Origin: Hermodice carunculata
Taxonomy: Eukaryota > Annelida > Polychaeta > Eunicida > Amphinomidae
DNA length: 64,000 nt
Assembly: GCA_964020975.1 (NCBI GenBank)
Contig: OZ026630.1
Span: 23,301,712 to 23,365,711 of the forward strand
Direction of reading: 5' to 3'
In this document: positions 22,960 to 35,800 of the stretch, piece after piece
Position numbering within the stretch: the first letter of the stretch is position 1
How the letters are laid out: each line of letters opens with the position of its first letter
Made by a program: the position numbers and the translations under genes
The notes under the pieces: generated by a model
Database searches by the model: none
What the model was told of the DNA's origin: nothing
The model's input: the letters and a program-made list of their open reading frames with translations, nothing else

Positions 22960-25413
22960 TCCGATACCGCTCATCCAATTGCTTTGATATGACACAAGAA
23001 CACTCCTGGGAACACCTAGTTCTTTACTTGTTCACCAGGTGGTGCTGTGAATTTTTCTATTATTTTATGATTTTTTTGTGTCTTTTTGCTATTTTCGACT
23101 TCTTCTCTAGAACTGTCACTCAGATTAAGCTTAAACTTGGTGGATATGCTCCCTGTGGAAGGGTCAAACAAAGTTATTCACTAGGTGGTACAGCTGTGGA
23201 TTCATGATGCAGCTTTCCTATTGATTACTATGTAAGTCAGTGGACATTCTAATGCTAATTCACATTTTCGACTTCTTCTCCAAAACCATCATCCAGATTG
23301 GCTTCAAACTTGGTGGCAATGTACGTTGGGTGGGTTTCTACCAGGTTGTTCAAATGGTCATGCTCCATGGATTTTTGGATTTTTAATTTTTTTTTTTTGT
23401 TCTTTTTTAAAACAAATCTTAAAGAATCTTCTCCACAACCACTCATGCAATTGCTTTGATATTACATAAGAGCACTTCTAGGGACTCTTAGTTCTTAATT
23501 TGTTCACCAGGTGGTGTTGCATTTTTTTTTTTTTTTTTTTTTAATGAATTTTTGTGTGTTTTCATTATTTGTGACTTCTTCTTCAGATCCATTATTCAGA
23601 TTAAGTTGAAACTTTGTGGATATGTTCCTTGTGAAAGGGTCAAGCAAAGATGTTCACTAGGATTCATGATTTTTAATGATTTTTTTCAATTCTGGTACTT
23701 ATCAGTAAATGCACTTTTTCCATTGCTTACTATGCAAGTCAGTGGACATTCTAATTGTAATTCACATTTTGGATTTCTGTGAAGAAACTGTCGTTGAGAT
23801 TCACTTCACACTTGGTGACAATGTACCTTGGGTGGGTCTATACCAAGTTTGTTCAAATAGTCATAATCCAGTGAATTTTTAAAAAGTTTTAATGGGAAAG
23901 TTTAACATGGGAATTTCTTGTAATGGTTACAACTTAAATAATTTAGGCCAGATTTGTGCCAAACTTGGTAGGGGTGTACCTTTTATAAGTGTCTACCTAT
24001 TTTGTGCAAATGGTCATGCTCCAGTGATGTTTGGACCTTGACCTCATTCCCAAGGTCACAGGACAACTGACATGAAATTTACTGTTCACTTGACAACTTG
24101 AGATCTGTTTTGAGTTGTGACCTTGATGTTGGCCATGTTAATGTTTCTCTATGAAGGTCATGCATAGACAGTATATGAGTGACCTTGACCTCGTTTCTGG
24201 GGACACAGTGCAACATACATGAATTTTACCTTTCACTATAACTTGAGAACTACTTAAACTGGGACCTTGATGTTGCACATGTTAGTGTTCTTCTATAAAG
24301 GTCAGACCTAGTCATGGATGATCTTAATTACCCCAAGTTCATAAGTGTGATGAATATCTAGGTCAGCTGAGCATGGGCTGTTCACAGAGCCCTCTTGTTT
24401 TTGTTTTTTTTCCCCAATTCAGTTACTTATGGGTAAATGCACTTTTCCTATTGATTGCTACGTAAGTGAATGAGCATTCTAATGCTGATTCACATTTTAA
24501 GCTCAGCTGAACTTTTGTGAGGGTATGTCATCGGTCTGTCGTCCGTCCGATCGTCTGTCCACAATTCACATTTTCAACTTCTTCTCCAAAACTGTCAGGC
24601 AGATTCACTTCAAACTTGGTGGGGATATGCCTTGGGTAAGTCTCTACTGAAATGGTCATGCTCCATTGATTTTTTTTTATTTTTTATGAATATATTTTGG
24701 GGGGGGGGGGGCAAATCCTCAAAAAACTTCTCCTAAACCACTCACCCAATTGCTTTGATATCATACAGGGATGCTCTTAGGGATTCCTAGTTCTTAATTT
24801 GTTCACCAGGTAATGCTGTGATTTTTTTCTATTTTTTATGATTTTTTTGTATGTTTTTGCTATTTTTGACTTCTCCAGAACCGTCATTTATATTAAGCTG
24901 AAACTTAGTGGGTATATTCCTTGTTCAAGGGTCAAACAAAATTGGTCACTAGGTTGCACTGCTGTAGATTTCTGAATTTTTACGATTTTTTCAATTTGGG
25001 TACTTATCGGTCAATGCATTTTATATTGATTACTATGTAAGTCAATGGGCATTCTAGTGCTAATTCACATTTTCGACTTTTTCTCCAATTCCCTCATCCA
25101 GATTGACTTCATACAAATATTTGTTTTCCACAACCGCTTATCCAATTGCTTTGATATGACATAAGAACACTCATAGGGACTCCCAGTTCTTCATTTGTTT
25201 ACCAGGTGGTGTTGCAATTTTTGATGAATTTTTGTGTGTTTTTCCTTTCTTCTGGAACCGTCAAGCAAAGCTGTTAGCTAGGTAACACTGCTGTGGAATC
25301 CGCAATTTTAACAATTTTTAGCTCAGCTGACCTGTCAGTTAGCTGAGCTTTTGTGAGGGTCTGTTGTCTGTCCATCGAGCCATCCATCCATCCCTAAGCT
25401 TTTGGATTGATTT
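22960..25413. repeat. Left arm of a large inverted pair of tandem arrays
   Basis: Units of roughly 390-500 bp carry, in order, TTGCTTTGATATGACA, GTTCACCAGGTGGTG, CTTCTCTAGAACTGTCA, TTACTATGTAAGTCAGTGG and GGTGGGTTTCTACC. The TTGCTTTGATAT landmark recurs at about 22979, 23449, 24753 and 25145. Inside, at 24030-24400, lies a block of TGACCTTGACCTC...AAGGTCAC monomers ending in GGGCTGTTCACAGAGCCC. The arm ends at 25320-25349 in the hairpin AGCTCAGCT/AGCTGAGCT. The sequence just left of 25380 is matched, inverted, by the sequence from 25800. Confidence 0.8.
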
Positions 25414-25797
25414 CTCTAGTATGATACACTTATGTAGAAAAATATGACCCATATTCATAAATATATCAAATCCAACAATAACAGCAAGGAGATTCCAGAG
25501 TTATCAAAGCACCAACACTCATATTCCAATACCAATGTGAAGAAACAAATTTTATTCCTCACTTGAGACAGGCAGTCACCCACAAAAGACAACTGGTGGT
25601 TTTAAACCGGACCTCTCAACCTTTGAAATATTTTTCATTAAATACAGACCATAGCGTTTCCAATATGAATAGTCTCAACCACTCACAATCCTAGTTTTAT
25701 TACTTCTGCAACAAATACAAAGAGAATTGGAAGGCTTATCACTATTTTGGTTTTTCTGACTAGTTCGTCAGCTGAGTTAATAGCAAAAGTAGAAAGT
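25414..25797. mobile_element. About 385-bp dispersed element (copy 1)
   Basis: Begins CTCTAGTATGATACACTTAT and ends TAGCAAAAGTAGAAAGTAG. The same sequence recurs at 40459-40841 (full length) and 40988-41167 (3' part missing). It sits between the two arms of the large inverted array. No open reading frame or terminal repeat was recognised. Confidence 0.75.
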
Positions 25798-26372
25798 AGA
25801 TGAGGGACGACAGACCCTGAAAAAAGCTCAACTGACTGACAGGTCAGCTGAGCTAAAAATTGTTAAAATTGAGGATTCCACAGCAGTGTTACCTAGCTAA
25901 CAGCTTTGTTTGACAGTTCCAGAAGAAACATATCAACCATTTTCAGCTTTATCTGAGTAACGGTTCTGGAGAAGTTGAAAATTTCAAAAACACACAAAAA
26001 ATTATAAAAAAATTGAAGAAAAAAATCATATTGCTATTTGGTGAACAAATTAAATATTAGGAGCAGCTATGAGTGTTTCTGTGTGATATCAAAGCCATTG
26101 GGTGAGCAGTTCCAGAGAAGTAGACTTTTAAGATTTGCCCCAAAAAGGACAACAACAAAAATCATGAAAAATCTAATAATCACTAGATCATGACCATTTG
26201 AACAATTGGTAGAGACCCACCTAAGGTACATTGCTACCAAGTTTGAAGACAATCTGGTTGATGGTGTTAGAGAAGAAGTCAAAAATGTGAATTAGTGTCA
26301 GAATGCCCATTGACTTACATAGTAATCAATAGGAATGCTGTATTTACCGCTAAGTAACCAAACAGAAAACAA
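25798..26372. repeat. Right arm of the inverted arrays, part 1
   Basis: Reads as the inverted complement of the left arm: hairpin AGCTCAACTGACTGACAGGT (from 25825) followed by AAAAATTGTTAAAATTGAGG, then GGTGAACAAATTAAA and ATTGGGTGAGCAGTTCCAG. It stops inside a unit at AAACAGAAAACAAA, where the DIRS element begins. The unit resumes at 32863. Confidence 0.8.
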
Positions 26373-26387
26373 AATATTAATTACGTA

Positions 26388-26560
26388 ACCTCTCAACCAC
26401 CATTGCCAAGATCTCTGTGTCTGGGCATGATGCCCAACGAGATGAGAAGCTTGTCTGCTCACTCTTGCTCAAAACCTGACGGTCTCGTGGTGCCATCTCT
26501 TGGTCCATGTGGAACTAATGGTGACGTCATTTTGCACATGCGCCCTGTGTCTCCTTTCCT
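26388..26560. repeat. DIRS left inverted terminal repeat
   Basis: The stretch from CCTCTCAACCACCATTGCC to about 26560 is matched in inverted form by 32655-32820 near the right end, sharing CATGATGCCCAACGAGATG and GTGACGTCATT. Confidence 0.85.
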
Positions 26561-26739
26561 CTTTTGGGTGCGAGATCTGGCTTGCCTGTGCAAGTGAAGC
26601 CCTGTGAACTTCGGTTCATATTTACTGCTCTGTTTGCATTCATGCATTCTCCTCTGCGGAAAATCATTTCTCAGCGGTCAGGGATTCTTCAGAGACCCAG
26701 AAAGCTGATTTCTGTTAAGGAATACATCTGGAAAAGGAA

Positions 26740-28919
26740 ATGCAAAGTTGGTCCTTTGACTTGTGCTTTTCTTTTTCAAAGATGGCGTCCCATGCAGATC
26801 GCAGAGAGAGGGAGAGCAGTGCACACCAGGCTATCGCTTCCTTTTGGAGGCAATCCATTGGTGACGGGGGTTCCACTAGATCTCAGTCTTTGTCCTTGTT
26901 AGACTGTGGACAAAAGTTGGATCCCAGGAATCACTACATGGCGGCTTGGGACGACCATTCACATTGTTATGGATGTCGGCTGCAGTTGGGTCAGGTGTAC
27001 TCTCATGAGCTTACCTGCAAGTACTGCAGTGATTGGGAAGAGGACAAATGGCTGCTCTTTGAGCAGGCACAGAGGAAGTCCGATTGTGCAAGGCATAGAA
27101 GGTTGGCCTCTAGTACCTTAAAACGCCAAGCCAACGCGATGGAGTTTGTTGAGTCTTCACTGGATAAGACTCCCCAAGGGCAAAAGAAGAGGCCTAGACT
27201 TGCTTCGGCTCATCCGCCATCTTCTTTGTCACACATGCCTCATGTGTCTTTGGGGAAAGAGTGTAGACTTGCTTCCGCTCTTCCGCAGTCCCCTCTGACA
27301 GACGTCTTTTCACCTGATTCCTCTTGGGAGAGGGTGAGAAGACGTCAGAGTCGAAAATCAGGTAGTAAGGCACCTCTTGGTGGACCTGAACCCACGATTT
27401 CCGCCCCACCTACACCCACCCATGCTCTTGGCACCGATCACAAGGTGGTCTCAGCCTTGGAAGCGATGTCTCACAGCGTGGACCAACAGGCTGGGTTGTT
27501 ACGTGCTCTGCTTGCCCCCTCTCAGTTAACAGTGCCTTCTCGGGAGTCTGCTCCTAAGAAGCCTGTCAACCGGCATTTAGAACTGCCGAGATCTCGGTCC
27601 TCCTTGTCCGAGTGCTCGGAAGGTGCTCAACTCCGCAAACCGGTGCACCCGGCTTGGAAGTCTTCGGGCAGACAACGCAGGATCCCAAAACCCAGGCCAG
27701 TCCAAGAGCTCGGACAGTAAGTCCGGGAAGTATGGGACGGAACCCCGGCCAGTCTGAGCGCTCGGACTGTAAGTCCTAGGTCACGGCTACTGCACCAGGT
27801 GAGCGAAGGCACAGGGGTCGTAGAAGGAAGACACCTAGAAAGGGGGAGCCTTCCGCTGCTACTGGGCCCTTGGCCCCGGCAGTGGTGGCGCCCCCGCCCC
27901 GGGCAGAACCTCGTGCCGGCCCGTTTACCATAGCACCGGCAGTCCCTTCTGCACCTTTGGTGGCTTTGCCACCTAGTGAGCAGTTGGTTATTCTGCTCGT
28001 TCCATCCTTTGAGCCGCGTTCCCTGCCTTACTCTCTCAAGCGGCAGGCAAACCAAGAGCTTCGGGAGGAACAGCGGTTGCGGGAATGAGCACTGTCTTCT
28101 CCCGCATTGGCCACCACTACGGTAGCCGAGCCTGAGTCGACTCTGTTGGCAGAGCAGCTTGCTGCTTCTGCCTTGATTCAACTCTCGCTCGGACCCCAGG
28201 CCTGGGAACTCACTGATATCTCACCGGAACAGCCCTGCCAGCAGATTTCTCAGTCGGTGGCAGTTGAGGCCCAGGCCCTCCTGACTTTGCAGGACTCTGT
28301 GCCTTCGGTGGACCAGGAGATCCTAGTGTATGAGCACTCCACACTATCTGCCCTCCCTTGGGGAGATCAGGTAGACATGGCGGAGGCAGAGGCGGCCACC
28401 TCTTGGGAGGTCCCCACAACCCCAAAGCCGCGCGTGGTGACAGATCCCCTGCTGTCACTGGCGGCCGCCCCATCACCCGTGGACGATTCATTGTTAGATG
28501 AGGCTTTGGGCGCGCATGCTCCCCTGGCGAGTCTGGAGTCTACGGACGTAAACTCAGAGGTGGAGAATGAGCTACTGATGTCGGAATCGTCTGACACCAG
28601 ATCTCAGTCGAGAGCTCACCGCTCACGTCGGTCACGCTTGGACAGGCGCAGAGAGCTGTCGGCCGCAGTCGGGGCAGAGGCTTCAGCCCCTGCACCCATG
28701 GACACGGCACCTGCCCCTGCAAAGGGTTTTGACCATGCCAAGGCCATTATCCAGAGCCTGGTGGGCGACCAAACGGTGGTCCCACCAATGGAGGAGAGGT
28801 CGGGCGCAGTTGCGCTGTATTGTCGGGGCTTGTCCCTAGAAGACACAAGGCAACAGATGCCCATACCTTTCTCGCCCTTCATTGCTGAGTTTTACGAACA
28901 GCTGAAGGCTAAGACTTGA
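26740..28919 (+). pseudogene. DIRS Gag-like region (fossil)
   Basis: Two long frames (26740-27720 and 28107-28919) with Ser/Pro/Arg-rich composition. The first has a Cys-rich patch (CYGCRLQLG, CKYC). Called Gag-like from its position upstream of the reverse transcriptase in a DIRS layout. Part of a broken element. Confidence 0.55.
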
Positions 28920-29849
28920 GGCACACAGATCCTTTTGAGCCACCAATGTCTGGCCACTTGGACAGGAGGGTCTCCTCTGTAAGCCGGATGTTCAGGGGAG
29001 GTAGTATTCGGCGTCAGAACAGATCTACCTGTCCGGTTCACTGCCGGTGGACCTTGATTGGGAAGAATTTGATTCTCTGCAGCCAAAGGCCATCACTGCG
29101 TCCGCAGAGGCCTGCCAATGATTGGAGGAAGATGCCCGAGACTCTGTCTTTGCGGCGTCGGACTCTGAATTCTCGTTGGCTGCCTTGGGATCTCTCCTGG
29201 AGGACCTCAAGGGCTCTGTGCAGATTATGGAGGCAGTGCAAGACTGGTTGGACCGGTGATGCTACTTACGACTTCGTTGTCATGAGCGGTAGATCACCAG
29301 GCCTGTACCGCTTGCATGCTCGAGGCTAACCTTCGTCTGTTGCGGAGGGATGCCTTCCTCCAGGGTCAGAAGCTGCCTGACCCAATCTTTTGCAGATTCT
29401 GCTCTTCTCATGAACTTTGTTCGGAGGAGAGATGGCGGATGTTGTTCAGCGGACGCAGGAGCTTCGGGTCCGCTCTGCTGAACAAGCGCGTTCCAAGGTG
29501 CTGAATGACTCTCCTCGGTTGTTGTAGTCCTTGGCTGCCACTGCCCGGAAGCACGGTACTTCCCAGAGCGCGTCGACCCAACCCCAGTCTCCTGCCCCTT
29601 TGGGACAGCGACAATAGGGCAAAGGCGGACAGCAGTCTGGGAAGGGCAAGCCTTCTGGTCAAGGGAAGAAGTCAGGGAAGCCTCCACGTTCCTGACTTGG
29701 AGCTCCCGGAAGATGTGTCAGGATTGCCTACCCTCACATCATTAGACTTCATGCAGCACTCTGTCGGTGGTTGCTTCGCCACCTTTCTCAGATAATGGGA
29801 GTCTATCACAGACGATTCGTTTGTCTGAAACATCCTGAGACATGGCGAC

Positions 29850-30792
29850 ATGCTGCCATTCCGTGAAGACAGCCCTCCGTTAAGCAGAGAGACATGGTGG
29901 TTCAGTCCACCCACCTCAGAACCCAAAGCATTGGGGTTCCTGGATGCGGTTCAAAAGCTTTGGAGCAAGTGCGCCGTAGAGGCAGTAGAGGACCATGGTT
30001 CTCCGGGCTTCTACAACCACCTTTTCCTCCTCCCCAAGCAGGACGGCGGATGGCGCCCTGTCATAGACCTGTCAACGCTGAATACTTATATGGAACTCCT
30101 GTCCTTTCAGATGGAGACACCCCAGTCAGTGGCAGAAACCCTCAGGCCCTGGGAATGGACCATGTCCCTGGATCTCAAGGATGCGTTCTTCCACGTGCCG
30201 ATCGCGGAGTCTTCTTGGAAGTTCCTGCGATTTGTATTTGCGGGCCAAGTTTACCAGTTCAGGGCACTCCCGTTCGGTCTCGCCAGGGCACCGCTGGTGT
30301 TTTCCAGGTTCGTGCTGACAGTTGCTGCTTACCTGCACAGCACAGCCGCTGGTTGGAACTGGAGGTGATATGCTTACACTCCTTCAGTTCCGAAACTTGG
30401 TGGAGCACAACAGTGCTTTCATATTGTGCGACAACCGGACCGCGGCAGCCAGCTTCAATAGGCAAGGCGGTAGGTGCTCCCGGAAGCTAACGGAATTGGC
30501 TGGGCTCATCATCAGATGGTGCTATACCCACAACGTTCGCACGCACGCAAGGCATGTCCCGGGACAAAACAATGTCCTGGCCGATCAACTCTCCAGGAGA
30601 GGTCAACCGGTAGGGACAGAGTGGTTGCTCCACTCAAAGGTCATTCAGGCCATGTGGGCAAGATGGGGAACCCCCCACGTGGATCTATTTGCGACTCGCA
30701 AGAACCACAAACTACCTGTGTACGTCTCGCCTGTCCTAGATCCACAAGCCCTAGCGGTGGATGCTCTGGCAATGGACTGGAGCAACCTGTAG
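29850..30792 (+). pseudogene. DIRS reverse transcriptase and RNase H region (fossil)
   Basis: Reverse transcriptase blocks LPKQDGGWRPVIDLSTLN, SLDLKDAFFHVPI and FRALPFGLARAP are visible. RNase H and the conserved DIRS blocks FILCDNRTAAASFNRQGG, ARHVPGQNNVLADQLSR and WGTPHVDLFATR follow. These are characteristic of the DIRS/Ngaro group. Part of a broken element. Confidence 0.88.
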
Positions 30793-31023
30793 GCATACAC
30801 ATTTCCTCCATTGCAGATCCTTCTGAGGTTATTGTGGAAGGTTTGGTCCCACGATTGCAATTTGATCCTGGTCGCCCCCCTGGCGGCCGCGAAACAATTG
30901 CTTGGTAGACCTACTGCAATTGAGCTTCGAGCCTCCGCTATGGCTACCCCCATGGCCAAAGCTTCTTGTGCAACCGCGGAGGAGCATGTTCCATCGGAAC
31001 CCTCAAGTGCTTAACCTCCACGC

Positions 31024-31835
31024 TTGGCGGTTATATCACAGCACATCCGCGACAGAGGCTCCTCAAGGACGGTCGCAGATAGAATCGCTCGAGGGGGGCT
31101 TCGATCTTCTTCGCTGACTGTTTACTTGGCTCGGTGCTCGGTGTTTTCCGACTGGTGCGCTAGTAGGCGAATTCGCCCTTGGGCTCCGCGTATTGCGGAC
31201 ATTGCCGACTTCCTCTTGTTTCAATGGGAAGTATTAGGCAAGAGCTCGAGAATAGTTGAGGGTTTTCGATCAGCCATTTCCTCAACCCTTGCCAACGTCC
31301 TCGTCGAACGCATTGGTAGCGATCCTTACTGTCCGCACTCATTGCTTCGGGGGCTCGAAGAAGCGAGATCCACGCTCTAGCACACAACTGCCTTCAATGG
31401 TCACCTGACCACTCCCAGGTGACACTGAGGCCTCATTTGGGCTTCCTTGCAAAGAACCAAGTGGCTCGAGATCCAACTATGGCCTTTAAGGGTTTCAACC
31501 TACGTGCGATAGACTCGGCTCTCCCTCTTGAGGAGACAGCCCTCTGCCCAGTGAGAGCTCTTCACTGGTATCTTGCTCACATGGACGGGCTCAGAGGACA
31601 GAAGCGTGCCCTTCTTTTACCTCTTAGTAACCCACGGAAGGAGCAAGTCAGCCGAAATGCGATTTCATTGTGGATTAGGCAGATGATCCTTGAGGCCTAC
31701 GAGACAGCGCTGGACAGGCCTGGTGCCCTACATCTGGTTTTGGCTAGAGCTCACGAGGTAAGAGCGTTCAATGCAACCTGGCATGCCCTGCAGAGCATTG
31801 CGGTTGTCGACATTCTGGGGGTCTGGCGCTGGTGA
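31024..31835 (+). pseudogene. DIRS tyrosine recombinase region (fossil)
   Basis: The N-terminal core-binding part (YLARCSVFSDWCASRRI, VEGFRSAISSTLA) and the catalytic part (CPVRALHWYLAH, RAHEVRAFNATWHAL) correspond to the tyrosine recombinase that DIRS elements use instead of an integrase. Part of a broken element. Confidence 0.8.
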
Positions 31836-32494
31836 TCGTCTACGAGCACTACTTGCGTGACATGACTGTGCTCGAGGATGGCATGTTCGCCTTTGAGGGC
31901 GCAACCGGCTCCTTTGCATAGGTTCCGATACTCGTCCGTTAGGCCTGTCCGATCCCATCTTAGCTGCCTCAAGCGTTCTGCAGGCATGTTCACGAGGTTG
32001 CATCCGACTCACCTATAGGTCAGCGGATTTCTTAGTGGGCCTTGTAGGGCTTCGAGCCTAGTAGACCTAATCTCGGACAGTTTCAGGCAGCAAATGATTT
32101 CCCGGCTTGTCGGTAGATTTCGCTTGCGGCTCAGGGAACCTTAATGCCCCCTAGCCACCCACCTGGTTCCGCGAATGGGTCCCGTTAGATCTCCAGGACA
32201 GATGGAGCTTGAAACAGATTATGCTTACCCACAAGGCGAGCAGTAGTCAGGTTGGCGGGGGGAGCACCGGGGGTCTATGGCAGTTCCATGTGGGTCAGTT
32301 AGGAGGGTTTCCGGTTCAGCTGGATTCTGCTGTTGGCGGCCCCATCCCCACGAAGCTCTGGGGTTTTCCCTTCGGACGGCGCCTCCTCACTCAGACCAAT
32401 GGCTTGCTGCAAGGCTGTCAGTCCCGTGGTTACCAGGTCAGTGTAGCCGTGACGATTACCCCCAACCAGTATGTTTGTATATCAGCAATTGTGT

Positions 32495-32580
32495 TTGAGA
32501 GGTAACGTTATGTAATTAATAAGCAATATTTGAAGTAATATTAGTATTAATAAGTACACTTACCTCTCAACCACCAGAGA
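32495..32580. repeat. DIRS internal complementary region
   Basis: The first part (GAGGTAACGTTATGTAATTA) is the inverted complement of the outer left terminus. The second part (AGCAATATTTGAAGTAATAT, then ACTTACCTCTCAACCACC) is the inverted complement of the outer right terminus at 32812-32862. This arrangement is diagnostic of DIRS-type circular-intermediate replication. Confidence 0.85.
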
Positions 32581-32862
32581 AGCCCACCTAACCATCCCCG
32601 CTTTCCTTCCCCAAGCTATTGTCACTGACCCCTGGCCAAAAAAGGAAGGAAGATATGGGGCGCATGTGCATAATGACGTCACCATTACCCGATAGTTCCA
32701 CATGGACAAAGAGATGGTGCCACGGGACCGTCCGGCTTTGATCAAGAGTGAGCAGACAAGCTTCTCATCTCGTTGGGCATCATGCCCAGACACAGAGGTC
32801 TTGGCAATGGTGGTTGAGAGGTAAGTGTACTTATTAAAACTAATGTTACTTCAAATATTGCG
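32575..32862. repeat. DIRS right inverted terminal repeat
   Basis: Inverted counterpart of 26388-26560, ending in TGGTGGTTGAGAGGTAAGTG and about 45 further bases up to TCAAATATTGC. Confidence 0.85.
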
Positions 32863-35800
32863 TGTTAAAAATCAGGAATGTGCAGCATTGCCACTTTGTG
32901 AACAACTTTGTTTGGCCCTTCCACAAGGAAAACATCCACCAAGTTTCAGCTTCATCTTTAATATAGTGACCATTCTGGAGAAGTTAAGAAAAATTGAAAA
33001 ATCACAAAAAGTCACAAAAAAATCACAGCACCACCTGGTGAACAAATTCAGAACTAGGAGTCCCTAGAAGTGTTCCTCTGTGATATCAAAGCAATCAGGT
33101 GAGCGGTATCAGTGAAGAAGATTTTTTAAGATTTGCCTCAGATAAAAATAAAAAATCCAAAAATCACTGCAGCACAACCATTTGAACAAATTTGGTAGAC
33201 ACCCCCCATTTACATTGCCACCAAGTTTGAAGTGAATCTGGAGGGCAATTTTGGAAAAGAAGGGGATTGTTGACAACAGGTGATGTATGACGAGGGAAGA
33301 AGGACCATAAGATAAGCTCAGCTACTGACAAATCAGCAGAGCTAAAAAATAGAAAAACAAGCGGGCTGTGTGAACAGCCCGTGCAAAGCTGACCTAGAGA
33401 TATATCTTACTTGTGGCTCTTTGAACTTGGGATGGGATAAAGGTCACCCATGTACTGAGTATGTCTGGCCTTTAAACAAAAAAAATAAATAAATAAAAAA
33501 ATCACTGGAGCATGACCATCTGAATAAACTTGGTTGAGACCCACCAAAGGTACATTGGCACCAAGTTTGAAGTCAATCTGACTGAAAGTTTCCTCAAAGA
33601 AAGTCCAAAATGTGAATTAGCATTAGAATGCCCATTGATTTACAGGGTAATCAATAGGAAAGGTGCATTTCCCAATAAGCACTAAATTGAAAAAAAAATT
33701 GTTAAAAATCAGGAATCCACAGCAGTGCCACCTACTGAAGAACTTTGTTTGACCCTCTGACAAGGAACACAGCCACAAAGTTTCAGCTTAATCTGAGAGA
33801 TAGTTCTGGAGAAGAAGTCAAAAATAGCAAAAACACCCAAAAATCATTAAAAAACATTTTAAAAATCGCAACGCTACCTGTTGAACAAATTAAGAACTAG
33901 GAGTACCTTAGAGCGTTCCTGTGTGATATCAAGGCAATTTGGTGAGCAGTTTCAGAGAAGATTTGTCAAGATTTGCCCCCAAATAGAACAAAATGATTAA
34001 AAAAACAAAAACAAAATCAGTGGAGCATGACTATTTGAACAAACCTAGTACAGACAGTTTCGGAGAAGTTGAAAATGTTGTTGTGAACAAATGGGTGACG
34101 GATGAGGGACGACTCAGCCTCCTAAAAGCTCAGCCTGACTAGCGAGTCAGCTGAGCAAAAAATCCAAACAAGAGGACTGTGACAGTCCTGTGCTCAGCTG
34201 ACTAACTTACCCTATGACCTTGGAAATGAGGTCAAGGTCACTGACCTATTCTGAATCTAACATTCATAGAGGGCCATCCCCGTGTGCAAGATCAAAGTCA
34301 CAGTACAAATACTTCTCAGGTTACCACGCGACCAGTAAAATCCATGTTAGTGGCCCTGTGACCTTGAGAATGAGGTCAAGGTCACTAATGTACAGTATCA
34401 ATCTTTCCTAAATAGAGCACCACCAACAAGTTCAACATCAAGGTCCTACCTTCCACAGTTCTCAAGTCACAAAATGAAAAGTAAAATTCATGTAAGTGTC
34501 TGGGTCCCAGTGACCTTGGGAATGAGGTTAAGGTCACCCATGTACTGTTTAAGTCTGGCCTTTGCTCAGGACAACCATCTTGTTCAACATCAAGGTCCAA
34601 GTTCAAATAGCTCTCAACTTGTCAGGTGAACAGTAAAATTTGAGCAAGTGGTCCTATAACCTTGGGAATGAGGTCACGGTCACTCATCTACTGTCTAAGT
34701 CTGGCCCTTATTAAGGGCAACTAGCATGTGCAATATGAATGTCCTACCCTTAATAGTTCTCAAGCTACCCTATAAACAGTGAAATTCATGCACCCCGCCT
34801 TGTGACCTTGGAAATGAGGTCAAGGTCACTCACCTACTCTACATGTATCCCCCTCATACCCAGAAGTGTCCATATGCAATTTCAAAGCAATTGGCTGAGT
34901 ACACACAAGGATAAAGACTTTTGATGATTTGGCCAAAAAATGAACAAAACAAGACGGCTGTGTGAACAGCCCATGCTCAGCTGATCTTGACATTCATCAC
35001 ACTTGCAGCTCTTTGAACTAGGGAAAGGATCAAGGTCACCCATGTTCTGAGTAAGTCTGACCTTCAAAGAAGAACACTAACATGTGCAACATCAAGGTTC
35101 AAGCAGTTCTCAAGTTATAATGAAGAGTAAAATTCATGTATGTTGACCCCAGAAACGAGGTCAAGGTCATTCATGTACTGTCTAAGTATAACCTTCATAC
35201 AGAAACATTAACATGTGCAGCATCACGGACTTAACTCACAACAGATCTCAAGTTATCAAGTGAACAGTAAATTTCATGTCAGTTGTCCTGTGAATTAGCA
35301 TTAGAATGCCCATTGACTTACATAGTAATCAATAGGAAAGCTGCATTGACCGATAAGTACCCGAATTGAAAATCCTTAAAAATCAGGAATCCAAAGCAGT
35401 GCCACCTAGTAAATAACTTTGTTTGACCCTTCCACAAGAACATATCCATCACATTTCAGCTTAATCTGAGTGACACTTTCTGGAAAAAAATCATTAAAAA
35501 TCCAAAATTCATTGGAACATGACCATTGGAACAAACCTGGTAGACACCCACCCAAGGTACATTCCCACCAAGTAAATCTGGATGACAGTTTTGGAGAAGA
35601 AGTCGAAAAAGTAAATCAGTATTAGAATGCCCATTTAGTTACATGGTAATCAATAGGAAAGGTGCATTTACCTAAAAGTAGCCAAATTGAAAAAAATGTT
35701 AAACATCAGGAATCTGCAGCATACCCACATAGTGAACAACATTGTTTGACCCTTCCACAAGGAACATATCCACCACGTTTAAGCTTAATCTGAGTGACGG

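Larger units (their letters stand above)
26373..32862 (+). mobile_element. DIRS-type tyrosine-recombinase retroelement, broken fossil
   Basis: Overall layout: inverted terminal repeats, a Gag-like region, reverse transcriptase/RNase H, tyrosine recombinase, and an internal complementary region next to the right terminal repeat, the signature of DIRS elements. It carries no target duplication and splits one unit of the surrounding repeat cleanly, so it is younger than that array. The two terminal repeats look a little over 90% alike by eye, so it is neither brand new nor very old. The coding part is broken in several places (on the order of six to ten) and cannot be active as it stands. Confidence 0.9.
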
